A DNA stretch of 64,000 nucleotides from Linyphia triangularis (Eukaryota > Arthropoda > Arachnida > Araneae > Linyphiidae): NCBI GenBank assembly GCA_963978545.1, contig OZ021726.1:29670459-29734458 (forward strand), written 5' to 3'. Positions 37,201 to 45,600 of the stretch are shown here, piece by piece. Under the pieces are notes generated by a model. It saw only the letters and a program-made list of their open reading frames with translations. It ran no database searches and was not told where the DNA came from. Position 1 is the first letter of the stretch, and each line of letters opens with the position of its first letter. The position numbers and the translations under genes were made by a program.

Positions 37201-40073
37201 CATACAAAATTTATTTTAAAAGAATTCCATTGTAAGAATATATATTTAAGAAAATTAATAATAATATCATTTTTATAATAGTAAGCAGATATTATATAAA
37301 ATACCATATCACAGTTACAATCAATTCAATACCAGGGTAATTTTAAGCAGTAGATCCTTTCCCCAATAATGTAGTAATGTTATAATAGATTTTTTGCTAT
37401 ATAATGTTGTTTTGTTGCCTATAGCTAAAACAACTAACATCACATGCCATTTTAAGATTAATCACAGGGTTTGTATAGATTGACAATAACATGATTTCTG
37501 CTTTTCCAAGAAAATACCATCTTGGTGTGGCCATAGTTTCAAAGTGCCTTTACATAATAATGCCTTCTAAAAATTAAAGGCCAGTTAAATTTTTATAAGC
37601 CAACCATAACAAGATGGTTCTTTGTTGGTCGAACCCCTTCCAATCTGATAACATTGAGATGTCACACGACTGCCACTTATGGGGACTTGGTATCCTTCAA
37701 CTTTTTTTTTTTTAAGCTTTTAAAATTATGTGTTTTTACATATTTGGAAGTATAACTAAGTAACAAATTTTATTAAAAAAAAAAAAGTTGGCATAGTGCT
37801 CTAAATTTAAAAAATTTTATTTAAAAAAAAAAAAAAATTCATCAAATTTCAAAATTTATCTTTTTTTTCCTTTTTGAATATTTTTTCCTGAATTTTTAAA
37901 AAAATGTTCCTAGTAATATACTCTAACCTTTTAGGGATAGGATTTAGAATAACTAAAATACTTTTCGAGAAAAATAATAATTACTGTACCTATATGTAAA
38001 AAAAGCATAAAAGACGTGTATTTTTCTACATTTAAATTTGCAAAAAAAAAAGTTTTTATTTTATTTAAAAATCCATGCCTATTTTTGTCAAATAGATATT
38101 GAGAATGACACAAAAAAAATTTCAAGTCATTTCATTTGCTGAAGTTTTACCATTTTGAGTAAGAAAGGAATTTCAAAATTCACGAACTGATAGATATGCA
38201 TTCGAAACATCAAAAATGCTATTACAGCAATGCTAAATTCTCCATAAAATATTGTTTTTCTGCAATTGCAGTTATTGGATCAGTTTAAAAACTTGCCAGA
38301 ATAAGGATTATTTTTTTGTGAAAACAAGGGGTACCAAGTCTCCTTAAAAGTAATATATAAATACTCTGTGATAGAAAACAAATTAACAGTCTTTCAAAAA
38401 GGACTCCATAACTTTGAAACAACATAACTGCTAAACAATGAGAAACAAACGGTATGTTGAACAGACAGGCATGAAATTTTAAATACACTGGTTTGTTAAA
38501 TTATATGAAAATGATTGAATGCCACATTAATTGAAATGTGGTAAATTTTTTTTACAAATCTGAATATGGCTGAATGAGATTGTTTCTCTTGTGAAAAAGG
38601 GCCCTGTGATCTATTTACTGGATAAATCAGCTCAAACGGTAACTTTTGCAGAAGTAGTTGTTTGGTGCCATGGGTAAACCATAAAAAGCTATCATTAAAT
38701 TGACTTCCATCAATCAATTTGGCAAACTGGTGTATTTAAAATTCTATACCTGTCAATCCAACAAATTTGTCTTTTACTATTTCGCAATTATGTAATTTCA
38801 ACGTTATGGAGTCTTTACTGAAAGACTTTGCACATAAAACCATTCACTAGGAATAACCATCCTATACCGTTCCAGGGGGTGGCGAACAAGATGACCCCCC
38901 CGCACTGATGGAAGATAGTGCTGCGTCCACGGGTACCTTGTGTGCTGCAATGGGCTCCGTGGGACTCTCCGGTTGCTCTGGCACAGGAGCCGGGGCAGAG
39001 TTGGGATCAAAAGACGGGCGTCGAGATGAGGGTGGAGATGCCTTGCCATAGGGAAGGCTGTCTGTAGAACGACGCCTGCCACCAATGGGGGATCTGCAAA
39101 AAGAAAAGTTTTGTGAATGGACTAGATGCTTAGTGTTCATTGAAGTTAAAAACTAGCAACATGTTTTTTTTTTTTTAATTCATGAATTTTTAACATGGTG
39201 CCCAGAATGATATCAATTTAAATTTCCTGGAACTTTTACAATAATACAAATTTAACAATTAAAAAAATATTGAAGGATGTTTTTTTTTTAAAAAAAAAAA
39301 AAAAATATTCTAAAAGTAGTGAACAATGTGGCAAAAGCACATGAAAACATAACGTGGAAAATGTGTTTTCTTGCACTTGTGAAATTAATATATATTTTTG
39401 TTAGAGGTTTTGAAGAAAAGTTTTGAAAGACTATGCATTTCTGTAGAAAATAAAACTGGTAATTTGAAATGCTTTTTTTTTTTTAAAATTGAGGAGACCA
39501 TATTAATAATGCTTTTTATGTTTATACCATAAGAGCACCTAGCAAAATTTTTAATACCTAATTTTGATATTGAACTCTATATATGTTGAAAATTTAAATA
39601 TAGTTATAAGTGTATAAGTAAAGCAGTAAATAAGTACAGTTTTACTTAATATTTTAAGTAATAACAATAAAAAATGGTAAAAAGTAAATCTTAGTAGTGT
39701 AAGTAATCTTAGCCAAATGTGACAAGACGTTTATCAAACAATATTTTTCTGAGAATACAAATTTTTAAAGATAGATATACAGTGAATACAGTTTAAATTA
39801 CTTCCATATTTGAAAATGTATTAATTTAGTACTTCAGAAAATTGATTTCCAAACCAGATTTAAATTGTTAGACAAATATGGTTTTTTCTGTAAATATATA
39901 CTTCAAGATTCGCTTGAAATATATATGTGCATCAAATAATTTTTTTATCTTTAAATGTAACAGTGCAATTTTTATTAACAAATCAAATGCATCAATTATA
40001 CTTACTGTCCTCCATGAGAATTTTGGCGCTCTTTATCTTTCTTCTTCTGGGCTGAAGAGCAACTGCTTCCCAT
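6984..40073 (-). CDS. NACHT and WD-repeat domain protein (NWD1/NWD2/QUI-1 type), 13 coding exons, 1391 aa
   Basis: The spliced coding sequence joins 40006-40073, 38868-39093, 36723-36891, 35653-35852, 34346-34661, 32857-33210, 31407-31747, 29255-29458, 23449-25016, 19638-19836, 18788-18972, 13564-13688 and 6984-7204. Every junction is GT-AG on the gene strand and phases match throughout (4176 nt). Residues 1-12 (MGSSCSSAQKKK) fit an N-myristoylation signal with a nearby Cys. Residues 24-98 are Ser/Pro-rich and probably disordered. Residues 145-240 resemble DUF4062, with the LYIAADFFDS and DLHWGI motifs. The NACHT domain has Walker A GPEGCGKTS (494-502) and Walker B LIILIDGID (580-588). A winged-helix/helical region follows to about 1020, then about seven WD-type blades (1024-1391). 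By family this is a STAND ATPase that probably oligomerises on ligand sensing by the WD end. Ligand and pathway are unknown. Vertebrate NWD proteins have more WD repeats, so this is a short form. Confidence 0.93.
8286..8291. repeat. Target-site duplication, left copy (ATATAT)
   Basis: ATATAT immediately precedes the 5' LTR, and the same six bases follow the 3' LTR at 12115-12120. Both are in AT-rich DNA, so 4, 5 or 6 bp cannot be distinguished. Confidence 0.6.
8447..8501 (+). promoter_or_regulatory. Two heat-shock-element-like arrays in the LTR
   Basis: Bases 8447-8464 read GAA-gt-TTC-ga-GAt-at-TTC, a four-unit inverted-pentamer array with one mismatch. Bases 8484-8501 read GAA-at-TTC-ga-GAA-tg-TCt, with three perfect units. 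Alternating GAA/TTC with 2-nt spacing is the binding pattern of heat shock factor. The arrays end about 10-15 bp upstream of the TATA box, as in heat-shock gene promoters. Both are preserved in the 3' LTR. Confidence 0.7.
8511..8548 (+). promoter_or_regulatory. LTR core promoter: TATA box and initiator-like site
   Basis: GTATATAAAA (8511-8520) is followed about 32 nt downstream by TCAGATT, the expected spacing from TATA to a TCA-type initiator. Transcription would start near 8544. Confidence 0.65.
8770..8787 (+). promoter_or_regulatory. Primer-binding site matching tRNA-Leu 3' end
   Basis: Directly after the 5' LTR and one G, TGGTGTCAGAAGTGGG is the reverse complement of a 3' end CCCACUUCUGACACCA, which is typical of animal tRNA-Leu. 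This sets the reverse-transcription primer. Confidence 0.8.
8802..11576 (+). pseudogene. gag-protease-integrase(C-terminus) fusion frame with one in-frame stop
   Basis: A single frame of 925 codons runs from ATG 8802 to TGA 11574-11576, interrupted only by TAA at 9219-9221. In order it has an N-terminal Glu/Lys/Ala-rich coiled-coil region with 11-residue repeats, a retrotransposon gag capsid-like domain (about 9640-10130), a CCHC zinc knuckle CWHCKREGHLRRNC (10254-10295) and an aspartic protease with DSGA at 10500-10511 and a GLDFL flap-end motif. It then switches near 11050-11100 to integrase C-terminal sequence (HETT, FGRDLRLP, GPYVVL). Reverse transcriptase, RNase H and the integrase catalytic core are absent. 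Re-initiation at ATG 9240 could give a 778-residue product that keeps everything except the coiled coil. Confidence 0.9.
8906..9045 (+). repeat. 33-bp tandem repeats within gag
   Basis: Four near-identical copies of an 11-residue unit (AAEMKACQETT) lie in tandem, followed by a second, longer repeat built on GQARQETTN (9070-9180). The periodicity and composition predict a long alpha-helical coiled coil at the gag N-terminus. Confidence 0.85.
11624..11636 (+). promoter_or_regulatory. Polypurine tract
   Basis: AAGAAGGGGGAAA directly abuts the 3' LTR start TGTTGC at 11637, as expected for the plus-strand priming site. Confidence 0.85.
11637..12114 (+). repeat. 3' LTR (478 bp)
   Basis: It has the same length as the 5' LTR, with three substitutions and no indel by direct reading. 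The heat-shock-like arrays (about 11792-11846) and TATA box (about 11856-11865) are intact, so this copy could drive transcription outward towards the intronic right flank. Confidence 0.95.
12265..12605. repeat. Tandem duplication, period about 178 bp, within the DNA element
   Basis: Two diverged direct copies start at 12265 and 12443. Shared landmarks are TATTCTGTTGA, AAGAAAAATAATCAT, GTCAGATTGAAGTT and a CCGGC-containing block. The duplication lies in the right half of the CAGGGTGG element. Confidence 0.8.
12886..13018. repeat. 38-bp subterminal tandem repeats
   Basis: Three full copies (12886-12923, 12924-12961, 12962-12999) and a partial copy of a unit containing TTCCCTGACATTTCCC and TTTTTCCAGAAGAGTGG lie just inside the right inverted repeat. 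Similar TTCCCTGA motifs are subterminal in the 25937 copy. Such arrays are often transposase-binding sites. Confidence 0.85.
13564..13688 (-). CDS. NACHT-WD gene, coding exon 12
   Basis: Acceptor TTTTTCAG before 13688 and donor GTACAT after 13564. It encodes residues 1277-1318, a classical WD blade (FTLRGHS ... VRVWDITKG), with phases 2 in and 1 out. Confidence 0.92.
14577..14591. repeat. Poly-G tract (15 G)
   Basis: One of several long G or C homopolymers in the introns and flanks. Others are at 16206-16219, 18628-18643, 18033-18044 (C), 55719-55733 (C) and 56336-56348. Confidence 0.9.
17888..17939. repeat. Stable hairpin, 18-20 nt arms, 14-nt loop
   Basis: The left arm 17888-17907 (GCCACATTGCGGCATCACGG) pairs with 17922-17939 with only a 2-nt bulge. 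The arms are GC-rich in an AT-rich intron. It is probably part of the surrounding repeat block, and no RNA class can be assigned. Confidence 0.75.
18788..18972 (-). CDS. NACHT-WD gene, coding exon 11
   Basis: Acceptor GTTTTCAG before 18972 and donor GTTAGT after 18788. Residues 1216-1276 give two WD strands sets, with IIVYDLQSG and VLVWDLSTG. Confidence 0.92.
19638..19836 (-). CDS. NACHT-WD gene, coding exon 10
   Basis: Acceptor TCTCTAG before 19836. The donor GTTCGT after 19638 is weak but restores phase 0 into exon 11. It encodes residues 1149-1215 with a blade ending LLVWDL (about 1175-1180). Confidence 0.88.
19837..23448 (-). other. Intron 9 (3.6 kb) between exons 9 and 10
   Basis: No exon or defined mobile element is seen. 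It includes short tandem repeats of a 19-bp unit at 22412-22478 and several A and T runs. The phases of exons 9 and 10 (2 then 1) fit directly, so no missing exon is needed. Confidence 0.7.
22412..22478. repeat. 19-bp tandem repeat, about 3.5 copies
   Basis: The unit ATTAACATTATTAAAAAGT is repeated head to tail three times with a partial fourth copy. Confidence 0.9.
23449..25016 (-). CDS. NACHT-WD gene, coding exon 9 (largest)
   Basis: Acceptor TTCAACAG before 25016 and donor GTATAC after 23449. Its 1568 nt encode residues 627-1148. The first part (ELLEDKCFISL...) finishes the NACHT module. The middle is helical with a winged-helix-like HGICESEMLDLLS motif and an RIPTILWASVKHFLDPFL stretch typical of NWD-type proteins. 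A polar Asn/Ser/Pro linker (about 1000-1020) precedes the first WD blades (IVVWNIYEQ and LKVYHLDQG). Confidence 0.95.
25433..25880 (-). repeat. Pair of direct 132-bp tRNA-like repeats, 316-bp period
   Basis: Copies at 25433-25565 and 25749-25880 are about 90% alike. On the minus strand each carries a B-box-like GGTTCGACTCC-type or related sequence with upstream TAGCATGCCTG, resembling a tRNA. They are either a dimeric tRNA-derived SINE or the terminal repeats of a very short LTR-like (TRIM) element. The spacer (25566-25748) is GT-rich without a coding frame. This lies in the intron between exons 8 and 9. Confidence 0.6.
25937..26327. mobile_element. 391-bp MITE of the CAGGGTGGCCAC family
   Basis: The left end CAGGGTGGCCACAAAATTC and the right end are inverted copies (the right end reads GTGGCCACTCTG). 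TTCTT flanks both sides (25932-25936 and 26328-26332), again a 5-bp duplication. Internal TTCCCTGACATTTCCC motifs match the subterminal array at 12886-13018. It is therefore a short relative of the 7330-13034 element. Confidence 0.8.
26522..27282. mobile_element. TTAA-flanked repeat family, copy A (761 bp)
   Basis: The left end GGGGACTTGGTACC is preceded by TTAA (26518-26521). The right end ...AAGTTCCC is followed by TTTA, a likely mutated TTAA. The interior aligns with copy B at 37681-38343 in inverted orientation, including ATAGGCATGGATTTTT. TTAA duplications occur in piggyBac and Kolobok elements. The GGG-type end favours Kolobok or a MITE of it, by inference. No transposase is present. 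Confidence 0.75.
29255..29458 (-). CDS. NACHT-WD gene, coding exon 8 (Walker B)
   Basis: Acceptor TTCTACAG before 29458 and donor GTAGTG after 29255; both phases are 0. Residues 559-626 include LIILIDGIDQL (580-590), the Mg2+/ATP-coordinating Walker B with a downstream acidic residue, and LILTVRDD, a sensor-type strand. Confidence 0.95.
30780..30848. repeat. (TA)n followed by (AC)n microsatellites
   Basis: A (TA)n run of about 11 units (30781-30803) and an (AC)n run (about 30835-30847) lie in the intron between exons 7 and 8. Confidence 0.9.
30850..31391 (+). repeat. Dispersed repeat family M, copy 1 (intronic)
   Basis: Landmarks shared with copies at 49395-49977, 50209-50810 and 58262-58855 (inverted) are TTGGCGATA-like sequence, GGAGGTGGGGATGTTTA, AAATTTTGATCAAAATTGTTAGA, CTTATGCGCATGC, GAGAGTTATGCTGATCAC and a terminal GGTAATTGAAAG-type motif. 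The right end lies about 15 bp from the splice donor of exon 7. No coding potential is seen. Confidence 0.75.
31407..31747 (-). CDS. NACHT-WD gene, coding exon 7 (Walker A)
   Basis: Acceptor CTTTCAG before 31747 and donor GTAAGT after 31407. Residues 445-558 include LIIQGPEGCGKTSLM, with the P-loop GPEGCGKTS at 494-502 and the invariant Lys 500 and Thr 501. The following strand and helix pattern fits a P-loop NTPase. Confidence 0.96.
32857..33210 (-). CDS. NACHT-WD gene, coding exon 6
   Basis: Acceptor CCCTTAG before 33210 and donor GTTAGC after 32857. It encodes residues 327-444, a charged linker with a Ser/Lys-rich patch followed by acidic helices (EEDEQYISEFCDSLKEELQK). It links the N-terminal DUF4062-like domain to NACHT. 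Confidence 0.93.
34346..34661 (-). CDS. NACHT-WD gene, coding exon 5
   Basis: Acceptor CATCAACAG before 34661 and donor GTCAGT after 34346. Residues 222-326 start VIFNDNIGPTLLPRSLP, matching the 'GxxxGPxxLP' strand that ends the DUF4062-like domain, and continue into a helical, acidic segment. Confidence 0.93.
35653..35852 (-). CDS. NACHT-WD gene, coding exon 4
   Basis: Acceptor AAATCAG before 35852 and donor GTAAGT after 35653. Residues 155-221 carry VVERDALTDRVFPHLRRY and LNVADLHWGIP, hallmark strings of the N-terminal domain of NWD/TEP1-like STAND proteins (DUF4062-like). Confidence 0.95.
36723..36891 (-). CDS. NACHT-WD gene, coding exon 3
   Basis: Acceptor GTGTTCAG before 36891 and donor GTAAAA after 36723. 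Residues 99-154 end in ITLYIAADFF, the first strand of the DUF4062-like fold. Confidence 0.93.
37681..38343. mobile_element. TTAA-flanked repeat family, copy B (663 bp)
   Basis: The ends GGGGACTTGGTATCC and GGTACCAAGTCTCC are inverted repeats. TTAT precedes and TTAA (38344-38347) follows, consistent with an original TTAA duplication. The interior is the reverse complement of copy A at 26522-27282 over most of its length. It lies in the intron between exons 2 and 3. Confidence 0.75.
38868..39093 (-). CDS. NACHT-WD gene, coding exon 2 (disordered)
   Basis: Acceptor TTTTGCAG before 39093 and donor GTATAG after 38868. Residues 23-98 are rich in Ser, Pro and Arg (RRRSTDS, SRRPS), giving probable phosphorylation sites and intrinsic disorder. 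It is GC-richer than its surroundings, as expected for coding sequence. Confidence 0.92.
40006..40073 (-). CDS. NACHT-WD gene, coding exon 1 (start, acylation signal)
   Basis: ATG at 40073 opens MGSSCSSAQKKKDKER. Gly2 with Ser6 fits the N-myristoyltransferase pattern, Cys5 is a candidate palmitoyl site, and a Lys cluster follows. The donor GTAAGT after 40006 leaves phase 2, which exon 2 completes. An in-frame TGA lies upstream in the leader, so this is the first possible start in this frame. Confidence 0.9.
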
Positions 40074-40165
40074 GTTGACGTCAGAGGACAATAAATCAGG
40101 TATCCAATGGCGCCAGAGGGATATGACCAGCCTTCAATGACCTCATTACGACTCAAGGCAATTTA
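40074..40165 (-). other. 5' UTR part of the first coding exon, with a 16-codon uORF
   Basis: A TTTTTGTCATTGCAG acceptor ends just upstream of 40165, so the exon probably spans 40006-40165. Its leader holds an upstream ATG at 40146 with in-frame TGA at 40096-40098 (16 codons), which could lower or regulate translation of the main frame. Confidence 0.6.
40076..40083 (-). promoter_or_regulatory. Perfect CRE-type octamer next to the start codon
   Basis: TGACGTCA, the full CREB/ATF consensus palindrome, lies 2 nt upstream of the ATG. It could serve an alternative downstream promoter or be a chance match. Confidence 0.35.
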
Positions 40166-40568
40166 CTGCAATGACAAAAATAGACATGATTTTTATATAT
40201 AAGTATTTTTAAAAATTCATTCAATATTTAAATTTTTGTAAAATATACAATTAAAAGCAAGAAAAACTTCGTTGATGGAGGCAACACATCATTCTTACCA
40301 AAAGAAAAGAAAAAAATATGATCAATTACAAGTATTTACAAGCTGTGTCTGTTCAATAGTTATCTTAAGGCAAAAAAATAAAAATAAAGGTTTGTTTCCT
40401 GTAACAAGGGCAAAAATATCAGGATAGATAGGTAGGAAAAAGTTTTTTTTGCTAAATATTTTTAGCAAATACGCAAAAATAAATATTGTTGAAGTATTAA
40501 TGAGCAAGATTTAAAATTGATCAGTGATGTAAAATATGTGGCCATATTTATTTTTGTTGGTCAATATC

Positions 40569-40685
40569 CTGGGTATATATACCCAGGTATTATACCTGGG
40601 TACTAGGTATAATACCAGGTATTATACCTGGGTACTAGGTATAATACCAGGTATTATACCTGGGCATATATATCCAGGTATTCAC
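40569..40685. repeat. Minisatellite of nested palindromes
   Basis: The array opens with the perfect 20-bp palindrome CCTGGGTATATATACCCAGG. It continues with two full copies of a 32-bp unit (40583-40614 and 40615-40646) containing inverted CCAGGTATTATACCTGG and GGTATAATACC motifs, then a partial copy ending TATATATCCAGG. It lies in the 5' UTR intron, about 500 bp upstream of the start codon. It can fold as a single long cruciform. Confidence 0.9.
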
Positions 40686-42207
40686 TGAAATTGGGTATTT
40701 TAGTGAGTATTTATAATATTTTTTCAGATTTAACTGTTCCTTATGCAATAATCAATTAATTGCTATAACAAACGTTTTTAATATAATTTAATTTCCTTTA
40801 AAGTTTAAAAATTTTTGCATTGTAATTTTAGAGCAGGTAGGGTTATAGGAAACAAACCACTTATTCCTTTGGCCTAATTACTGAAATCGAGCTGTCCTCA
40901 GTCACCCGTATTTTGCCATAATGTAAATGCTCAAAAATGAATAAAAACATTTATTGAAAAAAAAAAAAAAGAGTTGTAAATTTTCTAATAGTTTCATTAT
41001 CACACTGTTTTAAATAACAATGCTGAAAGTAATGGTTGATTTGAGATAAAATCTTAAATGTAATACATCTGGTACAAGGTTATAAATAATGTGTCAACAT
41101 CTGGTCATCTGAAAAAGTTCAAAATTACAAGATGCAATAATTGTTTTAATGTTATGGTGCAGTATGGGCCTCATGTAGCCCTTGCACCAGAAAACTAAAG
41201 AAATTTGTAGTTTTGGCTATAGAGCATACAACAATATCTTTTCATCTGTCAAACACGTCAATTCTTTTCAGTAACCTAGTTGTCATAAAAACAATTAAAA
41301 TACAAATGCAAAATATTTTGATAACACCCTTATAACATTAATCAATCTCATAATATGAAAGGTTCCATGTAAAAATATGTCAGTACTAAACATTAATGGG
41401 AAAAGCAATTAATAAACTGATTTATCATAATGCTTAGAGTAATATTCAAAGTATCTTTAAGAATCCTATTATTCTGAGCATAATTGAATAATAAATAACT
41501 TAACTTTTTTTAAGTGCAAACATATTCTTGTTATTTAAGACCAAAACAGTTTATACCTAATTTATTAATATGTCTTTTAGAGTTCAGACAATGACAATTT
41601 ATAAAAAAATTTACAGTTTTGGAAAATTTCATGTTTTTAGCACAAAAGATGTATAATAGTGACTTTTAATTTAGTGTTTTAACATTTAAACACAAAGATT
41701 GAGTTCGTATAAAATTTTAAACAATATACTCTAAGAGCATACATATGATAATTTATGAATTTACATTTATTTACTTGCTGAGATACTGCAATTAAGATTT
41801 AGACACTCATACATAAGATATCTTTTGTAGTTCATTTTATTAATTTAATGAAATGAATTAATTTAATTGAAATATAGAGCTAGCTAAAAAGAATTCAACC
41901 ACAATGTCACTAAAAAAAATAGTAAAGAATGAGGAGTTTTTCAAGAAGTTACGAGACACATATTTCTTTAAAGTTTAATATTAGTAAAAACACACAGAAT
42001 ATTATTGTTGTTAAAAACATTCAACATTAATAAGTATTAACACCATATAATCTTAGTTGTATTTGATAATGTATCGTAACAATCCGCTGATATAATTTTG
42101 GGTGTGCAAAAGCTTTTATTTCCGAAGAAGACGTCAATTAAAATACATCACTGAAAACAAGATGTGAAAGTCTAATCACCATTTATAACTCTCCTAAAAA
42201 TAATTAC

Positions 42208-42650
42208 CTGAGTCCATTAGATCGTTCTATTCAAATCCCAAACGATCTTGTGTTGGAAACCGAATCTGCAGACGAACAGTTCCGTTATTCCGGAATACCG
42301 GCAAAGGGAAAAAAATAAACAAAAAAACCCCTATCCCATCACCATTCAATGTCACTTTGGGTTTACTTAAGCGATGTCAAAGCACAAAAAATACATTTTC
42401 CAATTTATTTTTGTTGAAGGATAACCAGGAACTTTGTTCTTCGTTTCGGATGAGCTTTTCCGGAGAACTATTGCTAAACAGAGGGCAAAAACTTGGGATT
42501 ATTAGAGACATATTACGCAGGGATTCTGCTGTCGGCCGGTGTTAATCCGCCATATTGGAAATGAGCGGTGAAAAGATGCGCGCGCATCTCACAGGGGGAC
42601 ACCGACGCTGCTGTAGGCGATCAATAAAATAAATTATCGATATTTTCCAA
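42208..42650 (-). promoter_or_regulatory. Probable promoter and non-coding first exon of the NACHT-WD gene
   Basis: A donor CTCAG|GTAATTA is read at 42208/42207 on the gene strand. The stretch 42210-42650 is richer in CG dinucleotides than any neighbouring sequence (GCGCGCG near 42580, plus GGCCGG and CGACGC). This fits a CpG-containing promoter and first exon upstream of 40165. The transcription start is not determined. Confidence 0.5.
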
Positions 42651-45600
42651 ACGGGACGTTTTCCGGGACTTCCAAACAAAGTTGTTGAAAATTAGCATTG
42701 TTATTCGGATGATAACAGATTATTTACTCGATATTTTTTTCTCTGTAAAAATTAAAAATAAATAACCAGGCCACGTATACCCAATTACATATTAGTGTTC
42801 CTTGCCCATTATGCAAACACCTGTTATGAAAAAAGAAAATAGTATTGCTTTAAAAGTTTATTAATTAAGCTGAAAGCAAGTTCATCTGTTTCGCTTTTCA
42901 CGAAGAATTATGCTTTAATTTACATTAATATTGTCTTAATGAAAGTTGACATCCACTTTAAAAATTGTTAAAATGTATTTTTTATAGAATAAAATTGTTA
43001 AAAAAACTTATAGTGGTTTTTAGCTTCCCCATTATGCTAATGTATTGAGAAGTTTTTACAAATGCTCTGTCAGTTGGAGAGGCAAACATTTCCAGACAAA
43101 ACTAAAAAGACTACAGATATGTGCGATATGCCAAAAGAAGGGTCTTGTTAAGACCAAGTTCCCACACCAAAATTTATCCGATGGTACTTGAAATAATGAC
43201 TGAAAGGCCATTTGTTAAATCTAAATTATTAATGTGATTACATATGTCGTATATGTTTGTGGTTGCGATATGATTAATAGATTTACATAAGATTCAACAG
43301 AAACTTCCCTCCATTGAAGCTCTTTGAAAAGTCCACATCTTGGCTCTAAATAATTATAAATATCAAAATTTTAATATTTGCGAACAAGTCTTCTCGCTAA
43401 GTCTACCGGCAAACTCGCCAACTTGGCAAGCACCGTTGTTTAAAAAATCACCTCCGAATTGGCAAGAATTTGACTGTCATATAGATTGGTAGGTAGTTTC
43501 TGTGATATAGCCAAATTGTGCGAGCTGTATATCTGGACATAATATACCTAAAAAGAAATGCTTGTAGAGGCAATGAATATCACCACCCACCTTTTTATGT
43601 TTGGAAATATGAAGATTACATACATTGTAATATTTTTTTGCTCACCAACTTTTATCGGCTATGACCTTTCACACAATACATCGAAGAAAATGTGATCGCT
43701 GTTCCTTCTATATGATAAGCAATTAAGGAACGTATAGTATTCATTATTTTTTGAAGACTGAGTAAAACAATAGACTTTTAGTCATTGCTTATACAACATT
43801 AGATATAAACTAATGTATAAACTGAATATACTCCCCTTCCAACATAATAAGTTTTACGTATCTTTATGGTTTAAATTCATGTAATATGTAGTATTTTTTT
43901 TAATTCTTTTTTTTTATTTCAAATGATTTTACTTGGTATTGGCTAACAACAATCAGCCATACCTCCATATGTTGTTGTTACTAATCCCTCTCTGTTTAGC
44001 AGCAGCATACTTCCATATAAAACACATCTTAAAAAAATTTTAGCCATGTGGTTACCCATGGAGTTACTTGGTAAAACTCTAATGTTATGTCTCAAGTAGC
44101 AGCTTTTATGTTAAGTTGACACAATTCACTTGATATTTGCTCCTCCAATAATTTAATTCAGTCTTGAAGACATTGATATGCTCTTCCTCAAAGCTAATTA
44201 AACTAAGAGATTAAAGATAAGTGCAACTTTTATCTTTGATGACCTCATTTCTTTTTCAAGAAAGAATTACGTTTAAGAGGGATAGCTATAGCTAATCTGT
44301 GTTTGTTCCATAGGCATAATGTTTCTTTTCTTGGGTCACTATATCTGCCGAAGCATTGTCTTAAACAACGAAAAATATTTTACTAGTTATAAAAATCGGA
44401 ACATAAGCTCATCAACGAAGTATGAAAGTAAAATGATTGGTTGTATTTTTATCAATTTTTAAAAACTTTTTATAAGTGAAAATATAAAAATTAAAAAAAA
44501 AAAAATGTATTAAAAATAGTTATTTTACCTTCAAATTTTATAGATTAGATTTTATTACTGAAGTTCTACAGGGTAAAAAATCATATATTTAAAGCAATAC
44601 TTCAAAAGATATTGTACCCCGAAAATTGTAGTATTATAGGGCAGGTTGGTTATCTACCATAATCGTGGAATTTCCAATTTCTTCTTTTCCCTTGATTTGG
44701 CTTTCCTGCAACAAGTATCGTACTACAACAAAACAGGTTTTACGGATTAATAATCCATTTCAACCACTAATGGCAAATCTTGGGTATTTTTGCTTTCTGT
44801 GCTGAGTAAATATAGTTCCCGCCGAGTGTTAAGAAGTTTTTGGGTTGAAAATATATCTATTGAAATAATTTTTTTTCTAAGAGCTGGATTTGAAACTGGA
44901 GCCTGTTAGTAATATACATGTATAATAGCAATTTAAAATTTGATTTTAAGAAGGTAAGGAAACTGTATTGTTTTTGAAAAATATATTTCTACTGGAATTT
45001 ATTAAAATATATTAACTTATAATAATTTAGAAAATTAATACCGATTTCATTACTTTAAAAACTATTTTCTTGCAATCTGTAACTTCTAATCTATATTAGT
45101 TACTATTGTCATTTTAACTAATGTTTATGAAGCAAATAAATATTCTTTAAGTTTTCAAAGTTAAATAAAGCAATAAAAAATACTTATTCTGCCTACATTA
45201 CAGGCGTTATTGTTTCTAAATGGTCGTATATAAGAAATAATGAGGTGGATTTTCCAAAGTGTACCTATGGCGTTACAAGCATGAGAGGGGATTGGTATAT
45301 TCGACAAATAATTATTGCAAGGTATTGCACTTGGAATACTAAAAAAAAAAATTTAAAGTTTATTTTAGACTTTTCTTTGTTTGCAAAATAAATCTGGTAC
45401 GTAACTTCAAAAAGTTTCCGATACTAAACAAATTGTGAAATCGTGTCCATTTGATGGTGAGGAGAAAACTTGAAATGGTAGAAAATAATAATAATAAAAA
45501 TCACGAGGTATTTCATGTGGCCGGCCGAGTAAATAACCACAATGTATTTTTGAAGTATATTAAAAGGTTTGTTTTAGGTGATATTAATTTAAATTTTCAC

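Noticed and set aside
38496..38717. 73-residue minus-strand frame between coding exons 2 and 3
   Set aside because: Exons 2 and 3 already join in phase 0, and this frame shows no domain similarity or splice signals.
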